Origin: Bolinopsis microptera | Taxonomy: Eukaryota > Ctenophora > Tentaculata > Lobata > Bolinopsidae | Assembly: GCF_026151205.1 (NCBI RefSeq) | Contig: NC_087076.1 | Location: 22,562,828 to 22,626,827, forward strand | Reading direction: 5' to 3' | Length of the DNA stretch: 64,000 bases | In this document: positions 30,001 through 38,434 of the stretch, piece after piece | Layout: every line of letters starts with the position of its first letter | Position numbering within the stretch: the first letter of the stretch is position 1 | The notes under the pieces: generated by a model | What the model was told of the DNA's origin: nothing | The model's input: only the letters and a program-made list of their open reading frames with translations | Database searches by the model: none | Made by a program: the position numbers and the translations under genes

Positions 30001-33000
30001 ATACTAGCTATATTGTTATCTCCCACAACCCCACACTTCTCTACTGAACTCAATACCAGCTATATTGTTATCACCCACAACCCCACACTTCTCTACTGAA
30101 CTCAATACCAGCTATATTGTTATCTCCCACAACCCCACACTTCTCTACTGAACTCAATACCAGCTATATTGTTATCTCCCACAACCCCACACTTCTCTAC
30201 TGAACTCAATACCAGCTATATTGTTATCTCCCACAACCCCACACTTCTCTACTGAACTCAATACCAGCTATATTGTTATCTCCCACAACCCCACACTTCT
30301 CTACTGAACTCAATACCAGCTATATTGTTATCTCCCACAACTCCACACTTCTCTACTGAACTCAATACCAGCTATATTGTTATCTCCCACAACTCCACAC
30401 TTCTCTACTGAACTCAATACCAGCTATATTGTTATCACCCACAACCCCACACTTCTCTACTGAACTCAATACCAGCTATATTTTTATCTCCCACAACCCC
30501 ACACTTCTCTACTGAACTCAATACCAGCTATATTGTTATCTCCCACAACCCCACACTTCTCTACTGAACTCAATACCAGCTATATTGTTATCTCCCACAA
30601 CCCCACACTTCTCTACTGAACTCAATACCAGTTATATTGTTATCTCCCACAACCCCACACTTCTCTACTGAACTCAATACCAGCTATATTGTTATCTCCC
30701 ACAACCCCACACTTCTCTACTGAACTCAATACCAGCTATATTTTTATCTCCCACAACCCCACACTTCTCTACTGAACTCAATACCAGCTATATTGTTATC
30801 TCCCACAACCCCACACTTCTCTACTGAACTCAATACCAGCTATATTGTTATCACCCACAACCCCACACTTCTCTACTGAACTCAATACCAGCTATATTTT
30901 TATCTCCCACAACCCCACACTTCTCTACTGAACTCAATACCAGCTATATTGTTATCTCCCACAACCCCACACTTCTCTACTGAACTCAATACCAGCTATA
31001 TTGTTATCTCCCACAACCCCACACTTCTCTACTGATCTCACTACTAGCTATATTGTTATCTCCCACAACCCCACACTTCTCTACTGAACTCAATACCAGT
31101 ATATTGTTATCTCCTACAACCCCACACTTCTCTACTGAACTCAATACCAGCTATATTGTTATCTCCCACAACCCCACACTTCTCTACTGAACTCAATACT
31201 AGCTATATTGTTATCTCCCACAACCCCACACTTCTCTACTGAACTCAATACCAGTTATATTGTTATCTCCCACAACCCCACACTTCTCTACTGAACTTAA
31301 TACCAGCTATATTGTTATCTCCCACAACCCCACACTTCTCTACTGAACTCAATACTAGCTATATTGTTATCTCCCACAACCCCACACTTCTCTACTGATC
31401 TCAATACCAGCTATATTGTTATCTCCCACAACCCCACACTTCTCTACTGAACTCAATACTAGCTATATTGTTATCTCCCACAACCCCACACTTCTCTACT
31501 GAACTTAATACCAGCTATATTGTTATCTCCCACAACCCCACACTTCTCTACTGATCTCAACAATAGCTATATTGTTATCTCCCACAACCCCACACTTCTC
31601 TACTGAACTTAATACCAGCTATATTGTTATCTCCCACAACCCCACACTTCTCTACTGAACTCAATACCAGCTATATTGTTATCTCCCACAACCCCACACT
31701 TCTCTACTGATCTCACTAATAGCTATATTGTTATCTCCCACATCACCACACTTCTCTACTGAACTCAATACCAGCTATATTGTTATCTCCCACAACCCCA
31801 CACTTCTCTACTGAACTCAATACCAGCTATATTGTTATCTCCCACAACCCCACACTTCTCTACTGAACTCAATACCAGTTATATTGTTATCACCCACAAC
31901 CCCACACTTCTCTACTGAACTCAATACCAGCTATATTGTTATCTCCCACAACCCCACACTTCTCTACTGAACTCAATACCAGCTATATTGTTATCTCCCA
32001 CAACCCCACACTTCTCTACTGAACTCAATACTAGCTATATTGTTATCTCCACAACACCACACTTCTCTACTGAACTCAATACCAGCTATATTGTTATCTC
32101 CCACAACCCCACACTTCTCTACTGAACTCAATACTAGCTATATTGTTATCTCCCACAACCCCACACTTCTCTACTGAACTCACTAATAGCTATATTGTTA
32201 TCTCCCACAACCCCACACTTCTCTACTGAACTCAATACTATCAAATAACGGAGTAGTTCGCTGTTTATTAGTCTCATGATTGAAATACTGATATCTGGAT
32301 ATTATCCGGTTGGAAGAGACAAGGACAAGTGAAACAAGGAAGTTAGGAGTAAGGGCAAATTTTCGGCGTCAACGCCATCTTCAGGCTCAAATTATTTGTT
32401 ATATAGTAGTGTTGAAAGTATTAAAACTCATTTTAATACTCGTTTTAATACTTTCAACACTACTATATAACAAATAATTTGAGCCTGAAGATGGCGTTGA
32501 CGCCGAAAATTTGCCCTTACTCCTAACTTCCTTGTTTCACTTGTCCTTGTCTCTTCCAACCGGATAATATCCAGATATCAGTAACTCAATACTAGCTATA
32601 TTGTTATCTCCCACAACCCCACACTTCTCTACTGAACTCAATACCAGCTATATTGTTATCTCCAACATCACCACACTTCTCTACTGAACTTAATACCAGC
32701 TATATTGTTATCTCCCACAACCCCACACTTCTCTACTGAACTCAATACCAGTTATATTGTTATCTCCCACAACCCCACACTTCTCTACTGAACTCAATAC
32801 CAGCTATATTGTTATCTCCCACAACCCCACACTTCTCTACTGATCTCAATACCAGCTATATTGTTATCTCCCACAACCCCACACTTCTCTACTGAACTCA
32901 ATACCAGCTATATTGTTATCTCCCACAACCCCACACTTCTCTACTGAACTCAATACCAGCTATATTGTTATCTCCCACAACCCCACACTTCTCTACTGAA

Positions 33001-36000
33001 CTCAATACCAGCTATATTGTTATCTCCCACAACCCCACACTTCTCTACTGAACTCAATACCAGCTATATTGTTATCTCCCACAACCCCACACTTCTCTAC
33101 TGAACTCAATACCAGCTATATTGTTATCTCCCACAACCCCACACTTCTCTACTGAACTCAATACCAGCTATATTGTTATCTCCCACAACCCCACACTTCT
33201 CTACTGAACTCAATACCAGTTATATTGTTATCTCCCACAACCCCACACTTCTCTACTGAACTCAATACCAGCTATATTGTTATCTCCCACAACCCCACAC
33301 TTCTCTACTGAACTCAATACCAGCTATATTGTTATCTCCCACAACCCCACACTTCTCTACTGAACTCAATACCAGCTATATTGTTATCTCCCACAACCCC
33401 ACACTTCTCTACTGAACTCAATACCAGCTATATTGTTATCTCCCACAACCCCACACTTCTCTACTGAACTCAATACCAGCTATATTGTTATCTCCCACAA
33501 CCCCACACTTCTCTACTGAACTCAATACCAGCTATATTGTTATCTCCCACAACCCCACACTTCTCTACTGAACTCAATACCAGCTATATTGTTATCTCCC
33601 ACAACCCCACACTTCTCTACTGAACTCAATACCAGCTATATTGTTATCTCCCACAACCCCACACTTCTCTACTGAACTCAATACCAGCTATATTGTTATC
33701 TCCCACAACCCCACACTTCTCTACTGAACTCAATACCAGCTATATTGTTATCTCCCACAACCCCACACTTCTCTACTGAACTCAATACCAGCTATATTGT
33801 TATCTCCCACAACCCCACACTTCTCTACTGAACTCAATACCAGCTATATTGTTATCTCCCACAACCCCACACTTCTCTACTGAACTCAATACCAGCTATA
33901 TTGTTATCTCCCACAACCCCACACTTCTCTACTGAACTCAATACCAGCTATATTGTTATCTCCCACAACCCCACACTTCTCTACTGAACTCAATACCAGC
34001 TATATTGTTATCTCCCACAACCCCACACTTCTCTACTGAACTCAATACCAGCTATATTGTTATCTCCCACAACCCCACACTTCTCTACTGAACTCAATAC
34101 CAGCTATATTGTTATCTCCCACAACCCCACACTTCTCTACTGAACTCAATACCAGCTATATTGTTATCTCCCACAACCCCACACTTCTCTACTGAACTCA
34201 ATACCAGCTATATTGTTATCTCCCACAACCCCACACTTCTCTACTGAACTCAATACCAGCTATATTGTTATCTCCCACAACCCCACACTTCTCTACTGAA
34301 CTCAATACCAGCTATATTGTTATCTCCCACAACCCCACACTTCTCTACTGAACTCAATACCAGCTATATTGTTATCTCCACAACCCCACACTTCTCTACT
34401 GAACTCAATACCAGCTATATTGTTATCTCCCACAACCCCACACTTCTCTACTGAACTCAATACCAGCTATATTGTTATCTCCCACAACCCCACACTTCTC
34501 TACTGAACTCAATACCAGCTATATTGTTATCTCCCACAACCCCACACTTCTCTACTGAACTCAATACCAGCTATATTGTTATCTCCCACAACCCCACACT
34601 TCTCTACTGAACTCAATACCAGCTATATTGTTATCTCCCACAACCCCACACTTCTCTACTGAACTCAATACCAGCTATATTGTTATCTCCCACAACCCCA
34701 CACTTCTCTACTGAACTCAATACCAGCTATATTGTTATCTCCCACAACCCCACACTTCTCTACTGAACTCAATACCAGCTATATTGTTATCTCCCACAAC
34801 CCCACACTTCTCTACTGAACTCAATACCAGCTATATTGTTATCTCCCACAACCCCACACTTCTCTACTGAACTCAATACCAGCTATATTGTTATCTCCCA
34901 CAACCCCACACTTCTCTACTGAACTCAATACCAGCTATATTGTTATCTCCCACAACCCCACACTTCTCTACTGAACTCAATACCAGTTAAATTGTTATCT
35001 CCCACAACCCCACACTTCTCTACTGAACTCAATACCAGCTATATTGTTATCTCCCACAACCCCACACTTCTCTACTGAACTCAATACCAGTTAAATTGTT
35101 ATCTCCCACAACCCCACACTTCTCTACTGAACTCAATACCAGCTATATTGTTATCTCCCACAACCCCACACTTCTCTACTGAACTCAATACCAGCTATAT
35201 TGTTATCTCCCACAACCCCACACTTCTCTACTGAACTCAATACCAGCTATATTGTTATCACCCACAACCCCACACTTCTCTACTGAACTCAATACCAGTT
35301 ATATTGTTATCTCCCACAACCCCACACTTCTCTACTGAACTCAATACCAGCTATATTGTTATCTCCCACAACCCCACACTTCTCTACTGAACTCAATACC
35401 AGCTATATTGTTATCTCCCACAACCCCACACTTCTCTACTGAACTCAATACCAGCTATATTGTTATCTCCCACAACCCCACACTTCTCTACTGAACTCAA
35501 TACCAGCTATATTGTTATCACCCACAACCCCACACTTCTCTACTGAACTCAATACCAGCTATATTGTTATCTCCCACAACCCCACACTTCTCTACTGAAC
35601 TCAATACCAGCTATATTGTTATCTCCCACAACCCCACACTTCTCTACTGAACTCAATACCAGCTATATTGTTATCTCCCACAACCCCACACTTCTCTACT
35701 GAACTCAATACCAGCTATATTGTTATCTCCCACAACCCCACACTTCTCTACTGAACTCAATACCAGCTATATTGTTATCTCCCACAACCCCACACTTCTC
35801 TACTGAACTCAATACCAGCTATATTGTTATCTCCCACAACCCCACACTTCTCTACTGAACTTAATACCAGCTATATTGTTATCTCCCACAACCCCACACT
35901 TCTCTACTGAACTTAATACCAGCTATATTGTTATCTCCCACAACCCCACACTTCTCTACTGAACTCAATACCAGCTATATTGTTATCTCCCACAACCCCA

Positions 36001-38038
36001 CACTTCTCTACTGAACTCAATACCAGCTATATTGTTATCTCCCACAACCCCACACTTCTCTACTGAACTCAATACCAGCTATATTGTTATCTCCCACAAC
36101 CCCACACTTCTCTACTGAACTCAATACCAGCTATATTGTTATCTCCCACAACCCCACACTTCTCTACTGAACTCAATACCAGCTATATTGTTATCACCCA
36201 CAACCCCACACTTCTCTACTGAACTCAATACCAGTATATTGTTATCACCCACAACCCCACACTTCTCTACTGAACTCAATACCAGTTAAATTGTTATCAC
36301 CCACAACCCCACACTTCTCTACTGAACTCAATACCAGCTATATTGTTATCTCCCACAACCCCACACTTCTCTACTGAACTCAATACCAGCTAAATTGTTA
36401 TCTCCCACAACCCCACACTTCTCTACTGAACTCAATACCAGTTAAATTGTTATCACCCACAACCCCACACTTCTCTACTGAACTTAATCCCAGTTAAATT
36501 GTTATCACCCACAACCCCACACTTCTCTACTGAACTTAATACCAGTTAAATTGTTATCTCCCACAACCCCACACTTCTCTACTGAACTTAATCCCAGTTA
36601 TATTGTTATCTCCCACAACCCCACACTTCTCTACTGAACTCAATACCAGTTAAATTGTTATCACCCACAACCCCACACTTCTCTACTGAACTTAATACCA
36701 GTTAAATTGTTATCACCCACAACCCCACACTTCTCTACTGAACTTAATCCCAGTTAAATTGTTATCACCCACAACCCCACACTTCTCTACTGAACTTAAT
36801 CCCAGTTAAATTGTTATCACCCACAACCCCACACTTCTCTACTGAACTTAATCCCAGTTAAATTGTTATCACCCACAACCCCACACTTCTCTACTGAACT
36901 TAATCCCAGTTAAATTGTTATCACCCACAACCCCACACTTCTCTACTGAACTTAATCCCAGTTAAATTGTTATCACCCACAACCCCACACTTCTCTACTG
37001 AACTTAATCCCAGTTAAATTGTTATCACCCACAACCCCACACTTCTCTACTGAACTTAATCCCAGTTAAATTGTTATCACCCACAACCCCACACTTCTCT
37101 ACTGAACTTAATCCCAGTTAAATTGTTTTCACCCACAACCCCACACTTCTCTACTGAACTTAATCCCAGTTAAATTGTTATCACCCACAACCCCACACTT
37201 CTCTACTGAACTTAATACCAGTTAAATTGTTATCACCCACAACCCCACACTTCTCTACTGAACTTAATCCCAGTTAAATTGTTATCACCCACAACCCCAC
37301 AGGTTTATATACAACTGGTCATGTGGCTGTGCGATATCAGAAAGGGCTACAATCGAGATTCCATCTGAAACCTGCCACAAGGTATGTTTTCTTTCTCTCT
37401 AATAATTAATGTATTAACAGTGTGGAACTTACTTAGGTAATAGTTATTCACGAGTGTGAATACGGGTGGTAGCTGCAAGTTCACCATATCTACATGTTGC
37501 TTATTTTGTTAAGTGCATTATAAGTAAACGTTCTGCCATAAGACCACAATTAATAAAGACTGTCAAAAATCTTTCGCAACATACCTGATCTCTTAGTGTT
37601 ATTTAATGTTAATTATTATTAACATTAAATATGTCATTATTTTTGCAGTGTGGTACTCCAATTGTGAAGGAAGATCTTATCATCATCAACGGCACCGAAG
37701 AGGACATCGTTAAGTTAACTGAACAAATGAAAAGAAGAAAAGAAGAATCGAAAAAGGGAAAGAAATCGAAAAATCATGTTGTTTCTGAGGCAACATCCAA
37801 AGACAAATTATCTGTAAATAATGATGAGCCTGCTGCTGATGATAAGCCATCAAAAAACAAGAGACACAATATTCAAGATGGTAATGATAAACAGCACAAG
37901 AAAACTAAAGTCAGTTCTGATCCAAAGGAGAGTAAAAATAAGTTTGAAGACACCAACTCATACAAAAAACTATTTCACAAAAACTGCGAGAAAAAAGAAA
38001 AGGCTCACTGGGTTACTTACAACCCATACTATAACTGA
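95..38038 (+). CDS. RTF2: RTF2, replication termination factor 2 homologue (partial, 5' end outside window)
   Basis: Four exons are visible: 95-167, 5293-5423, 37303-37381 and 37649-38038 (stop TGA 38036-38038). All junctions are GT-AG and the reading phase is kept across each. The pieces match the animal RTF2 order: LYNKEAVIETLLDKS, then FVCPVIGLEMSGRYR, then the Cys-rich RING-like part (NWSCGCAISER, SETCHKCGTP), then a lysine-rich linker and the C-terminal signature AHWVTYNPYYN. In fission yeast Rtf2 stabilises stalled forks at a barrier and affects splicing. In human cells RTF2 sits at replication forks and is removed by proteasome shuttles under stress. This is family knowledge, not shown here. 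The N-terminal exon(s) lie to the left of position 1. The gene is oddly stretched: a LINE fills one intron and a 31.6-kb minisatellite the next. The last exon has a second copy downstream. AATAAA at 38314 could end the short transcript. Confidence 0.93.
473..2035 (+). CDS. LINE ORF1 protein with PHD-like finger and zinc knuckles
   Basis: 520 residues from the first ATG at 473; the frame is open upstream to about 425 but without ATG. An N-terminal Cys/His cluster (CKAC, CFWC, CNDC) resembles a PHD finger. Next come a charged stretch likely to form coiled coil, a middle domain of unknown fold, and C-terminal zinc knuckles: CYHC-x4-H-x4-C, CMYC-x3-H-x4-C, and a further Cys/His set. Such ORF1 proteins bind the element RNA and chaperone nucleic acid during target-primed reverse transcription. 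The frame ends in TGA at 2033-2035, overlapping the open frame of ORF2 by 25 nt. Confidence 0.85.
   Translation: MEKSAHNSAKNLLVNGLCKACSNDEVVKSTDIVQCFWCKDSFHAINCDETCNVSAPTVFTAHLSHAVNNTSSYAKRFGRFLFICNDCSTAEEEKRAATTVDRVGLLDNKIDAINLEFREEMSELKTLLKEQLSQKPERAQERSSDQVDFMKQFAEQFSSLKEDLTKNINDVIDNKVNTVVTKSGTVSHTKDVLYSSLFTDSNSSTPSAQPPHVPIAPTRTQPSSPEILILSPKEEQSVNAATMTNVKKFATDKLKSSQVVFLRCNENNKKVSIGFPNAEIRDKATSLLNDGNTLDSYGYQSKNGNKMLPKVTIYGVSSEVLDDIDTTAVGNDADKLRDLEKNHLVAQIVEKNSSIKDLYEAGHTISIVYLNKIKRFTNDKQERIELTIGIKLSPSVYRVLFNQQQGSLYLGSRRYKVTDRFYIKQCYHCQMIGHTSVDCNEVKTNKHPTCMYCMGSHRSSACQFKQKKDKHACARCLASTHTNDAENSRTHNAAAYDCPVLVRETKRIAANTDFISKNVM
2011..4983 (+). CDS. LINE ORF2: APE endonuclease and reverse transcriptase
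   Basis: About 980 residues. The endonuclease shows NARSL, ETWL, GDFNF (near residue 159 counted from 2032) and SDH (near 228). The reverse transcriptase shows YRPISNL, DLSAAFDTINH (near 604), VPQGSILGPLLF and the catalytic YADD (near 695). The C-terminal part has the CR1-like thumb and connection. The first stop-free codon in this frame is at 2011. There is no ATG in the overlap with ORF1: the codon at 2032 is GTG and the first ATG lies over 30 codons inside the endonuclease. Translation therefore probably depends on ORF1, either by -1 frameshifting at the heptamer at 2020 or by termination-reinitiation. Confidence 0.88.
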   Translation, partial: FYFKKRNVKLGANRQKSQLSIGCFNARSLCNKTCGVLEMLKDNSISICCITETWLKTNDRAKFAEIRDFGFDIISAPRRGRGGGVGFLFNPKMISPVRNDVTKYSSFEVLECVIKTAGEIIRLCVVYRSTQAKAKYDETKISKFMDDFDGYLDNLLLKTGSPIICGDFNFHVEDLNNNVAQNFIALCESKGFLQHVDSPTHISGGTLDLLFTLGCVSDSLSVTDMMVETSTGTSSDHYLVSFQVPVTFDLHKARTYEEKDVRELSKIDIDKFREDLFCSELNLSEYQSLDETVNLYQNVLEQVLDKHAPLITKRFTAEKSDFWDNKCQIAVRKRRRAKRKAKKYPENDEFKTTHFEKCVDAEITINRARDGYYDKQLSSCKGDSKGTYKVINKLLDKEYGSNKLPNGEDIEVAAKLKTFFDQKVKTIYSNIEKEIQNTSLNGQGTKDSTSIDNAKCRLNQFKEVSLSDLETLIKSLPNKSSVLDVIPMWLFKNCLPELLPIIHYIVNESLRVGKFPSALKEASIRPGLKKPTLDVDELKNYRPISNLTYLSKILEKVVHCQLNEYADVNNLFSPYQSGYRKFHSCETAVTKIHNDILMMIDSKSNVVLLLLDLSAAFDTINHNLLLTKLKNAYGITELALSWLQCYLNNRTFKVKVKKATSSEGYLDIGVPQGSILGPLLFILYTRDLEEIVTKYGFSIHLYADDTQVYFTFDVHSSNPDLTAVKNCFLEIKQWMTVNFLKLNDEKTEFIDIGPYVSPIQTMDLGDLSICPVSKAKNLGFLFDHQMNLDSQINAVSKVCYLNQRDLARIGSKLSHDLKVQLVHSNILCFIDYCNSVYYGLTEKNLHKLQKIQNNAARFIFGLYGKKIREPIMPYLKKLHFLPVRFRIKFKISLLVFKCLNNIAPQYLQGHVNLREVRRQSSRLDDDFYLLKVPPAPHFRRTDAAFMFCGPKIWNKLPYSVRSLSSVECFKNALKTFYFQLAFDNISNICP
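2020..2026 (+). other. Candidate -1 ribosomal frameshift site A_AAA_AAC
   Basis: In the ORF1 frame the codons are AAA (2021-2023) and AAC (2024-2026), preceded by A, the canonical X_XXY_YYZ arrangement. A -1 slip puts the ribosome at CGT (2026) in the ORF2 frame with no stop. The ORF1 stop is only 6 nt further on. A weak stem ATTAG/CTAAT with a 3-nt loop (2037-2049) begins about 10 nt after the heptamer. No stronger pseudoknot could be judged by eye. Confidence 0.55.
4970..5078 (+). repeat. Imperfect tandem duplication at the LINE ORF2 end and 3'UTR
   Basis: Two related stretches of about 55-60 bp follow each other. Each runs ATATTTGT(C/T)CATAA, then TCTGAACTG, then CATAAT-TTG. The ORF2 stop codon lies in the first. 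Short 3'UTR repeats of this kind are common in LINEs. Confidence 0.6.
5407..5676 (+). repeat. Duplicated RTF2 exon end with its 5' splice site
   Basis: The end of the exon and its donor (ATGAGTGGTAGATACAG|GTAATAA, donor GT at 5424) recur at 5626 with donor GT at 5642, followed in both by similar intron sequence (ACAACAATAGTATA). A shorter third echo (GTAGATACAGGTAAT) is at 5455. The offset is 218 bp, not a multiple of three, so use of the second donor would change the frame. Confidence 0.8.
32241..32583. mobile_element. Fold-back (MITE-like) element inserted in the 52-bp array
   Basis: Positions 32286-32427 and 32442-32583 are inverted copies of 142 bp around a 14-nt loop (TCATTTTAATACTC), almost base for base. 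A further 45 bp (32241-32285) on the left has no partner. The array sequence ACTCAATACTA occurs directly before 32241 and directly after 32583, which may be an 11-bp target duplication or simply array phase. Each arm carries CTGAAGATGGCG-TTGA-CGCCGAAAA, reminiscent of a hammerhead core. One half-arm recurs at 59231-59299, so this is a dispersed family. There is no coding capacity. Confidence 0.85.
37288..37302 (+). other. 3' splice site formed by the last minisatellite unit
   Basis: The final 52-bp unit runs CACCCACAACCCCACAG and the RTF2 exon begins at 37303. The ordinary unit reads CCCCACACTTC here, so the change at the array edge makes the AG. The splice acceptor and its pyrimidine/C-rich tract are thus built from minisatellite sequence. 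Confidence 0.8.
37382..37648 (+). other. RTF2: Short RTF2 intron
   Basis: 267 bp from donor GTATGT to acceptor TTTTTGCAG. It contains a short inverted repeat (TTAATGTTAA...TTAACATTAA, about 37601-37627) near the 3' end, and no other feature I can see. Confidence 0.8.
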
Positions 38039-38434
38039 GATAACTGCTAATATTAATCTTAACTTGATGATTAATCGTCAGTGTAATGTAAACAAGTTCA
38101 AGTTATGCGAAGCAGAGGGAAAATGCACATTTTAAACCAGGAAAGGATTTCCTTATTTGCTATTTTGTCTTATGTAATTGCATAAAATTTTTATCTGATT
38201 TTTTTCTTGACAGATTATCAGTTTACTTGGACTCAAAATGGAACATTTTATGTAATTGCTGTTTGATTGCTAGTGAAGTAATTCCACGATGTTATATAAT
38301 ATTGAATTTGAATAATAAATAATAAAAAGCAAGATTAATCCTGACATTTAAAACGTTAAAATATATAATTCCAAAAATCTATACTATATAAACATATGTA
38401 AATTATATTTGTTTACAATCCAAAACTAAATATC
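38039..38434 (+). other. 3'UTR and flank of the first RTF2 terminal exon
   Basis: Non-coding, A/T-rich. It carries AATAAA signals at 38314 and 38321. It aligns with 41236-41684 behind the second exon copy, with several substitutions and an insertion of about 25-30 bp in the second copy. Confidence 0.7.

Larger units (their letters stand above)
5717..37302 (+). repeat. 31.6-kb minisatellite, about 600 copies of a 52-bp unit, in an RTF2 intron
   Basis: The unit is 52 bp and has three parts: GTTATCTCCCACAACCCCAC, then ACTTCTCTACTGAACT, then CAATACCAGCTATATT. Variants are limited to a few positions: TCTCCC/TCACCC, AACCCC/ATCACC, CTATA/TTATA/TTAAA, CTCAAT/TTAAT, ACCAG/CCCAG and AATAG. Both ends of the array share the variant with TTAATCCCAG and TTAAATTG, whereas the centre has the CTCAATACCAGCTATATTG form. 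About 33200-34980 is almost perfectly uniform, over 30 units. One strand is rich in G (GTGTGGGGTTGTGGG). There is one larger defect near 22099-22104, where roughly half a unit is replaced by GGGG. A 343-bp insertion lies at 32241-32583. The array stops at the acceptor of the next RTF2 exon. Confidence 0.97.

Noticed and set aside
5717-37302. CRISPR-like array appearance
   Set aside because: Units are continuous 52-bp copies with no unique spacers, within an intron of an animal gene; this is a minisatellite.
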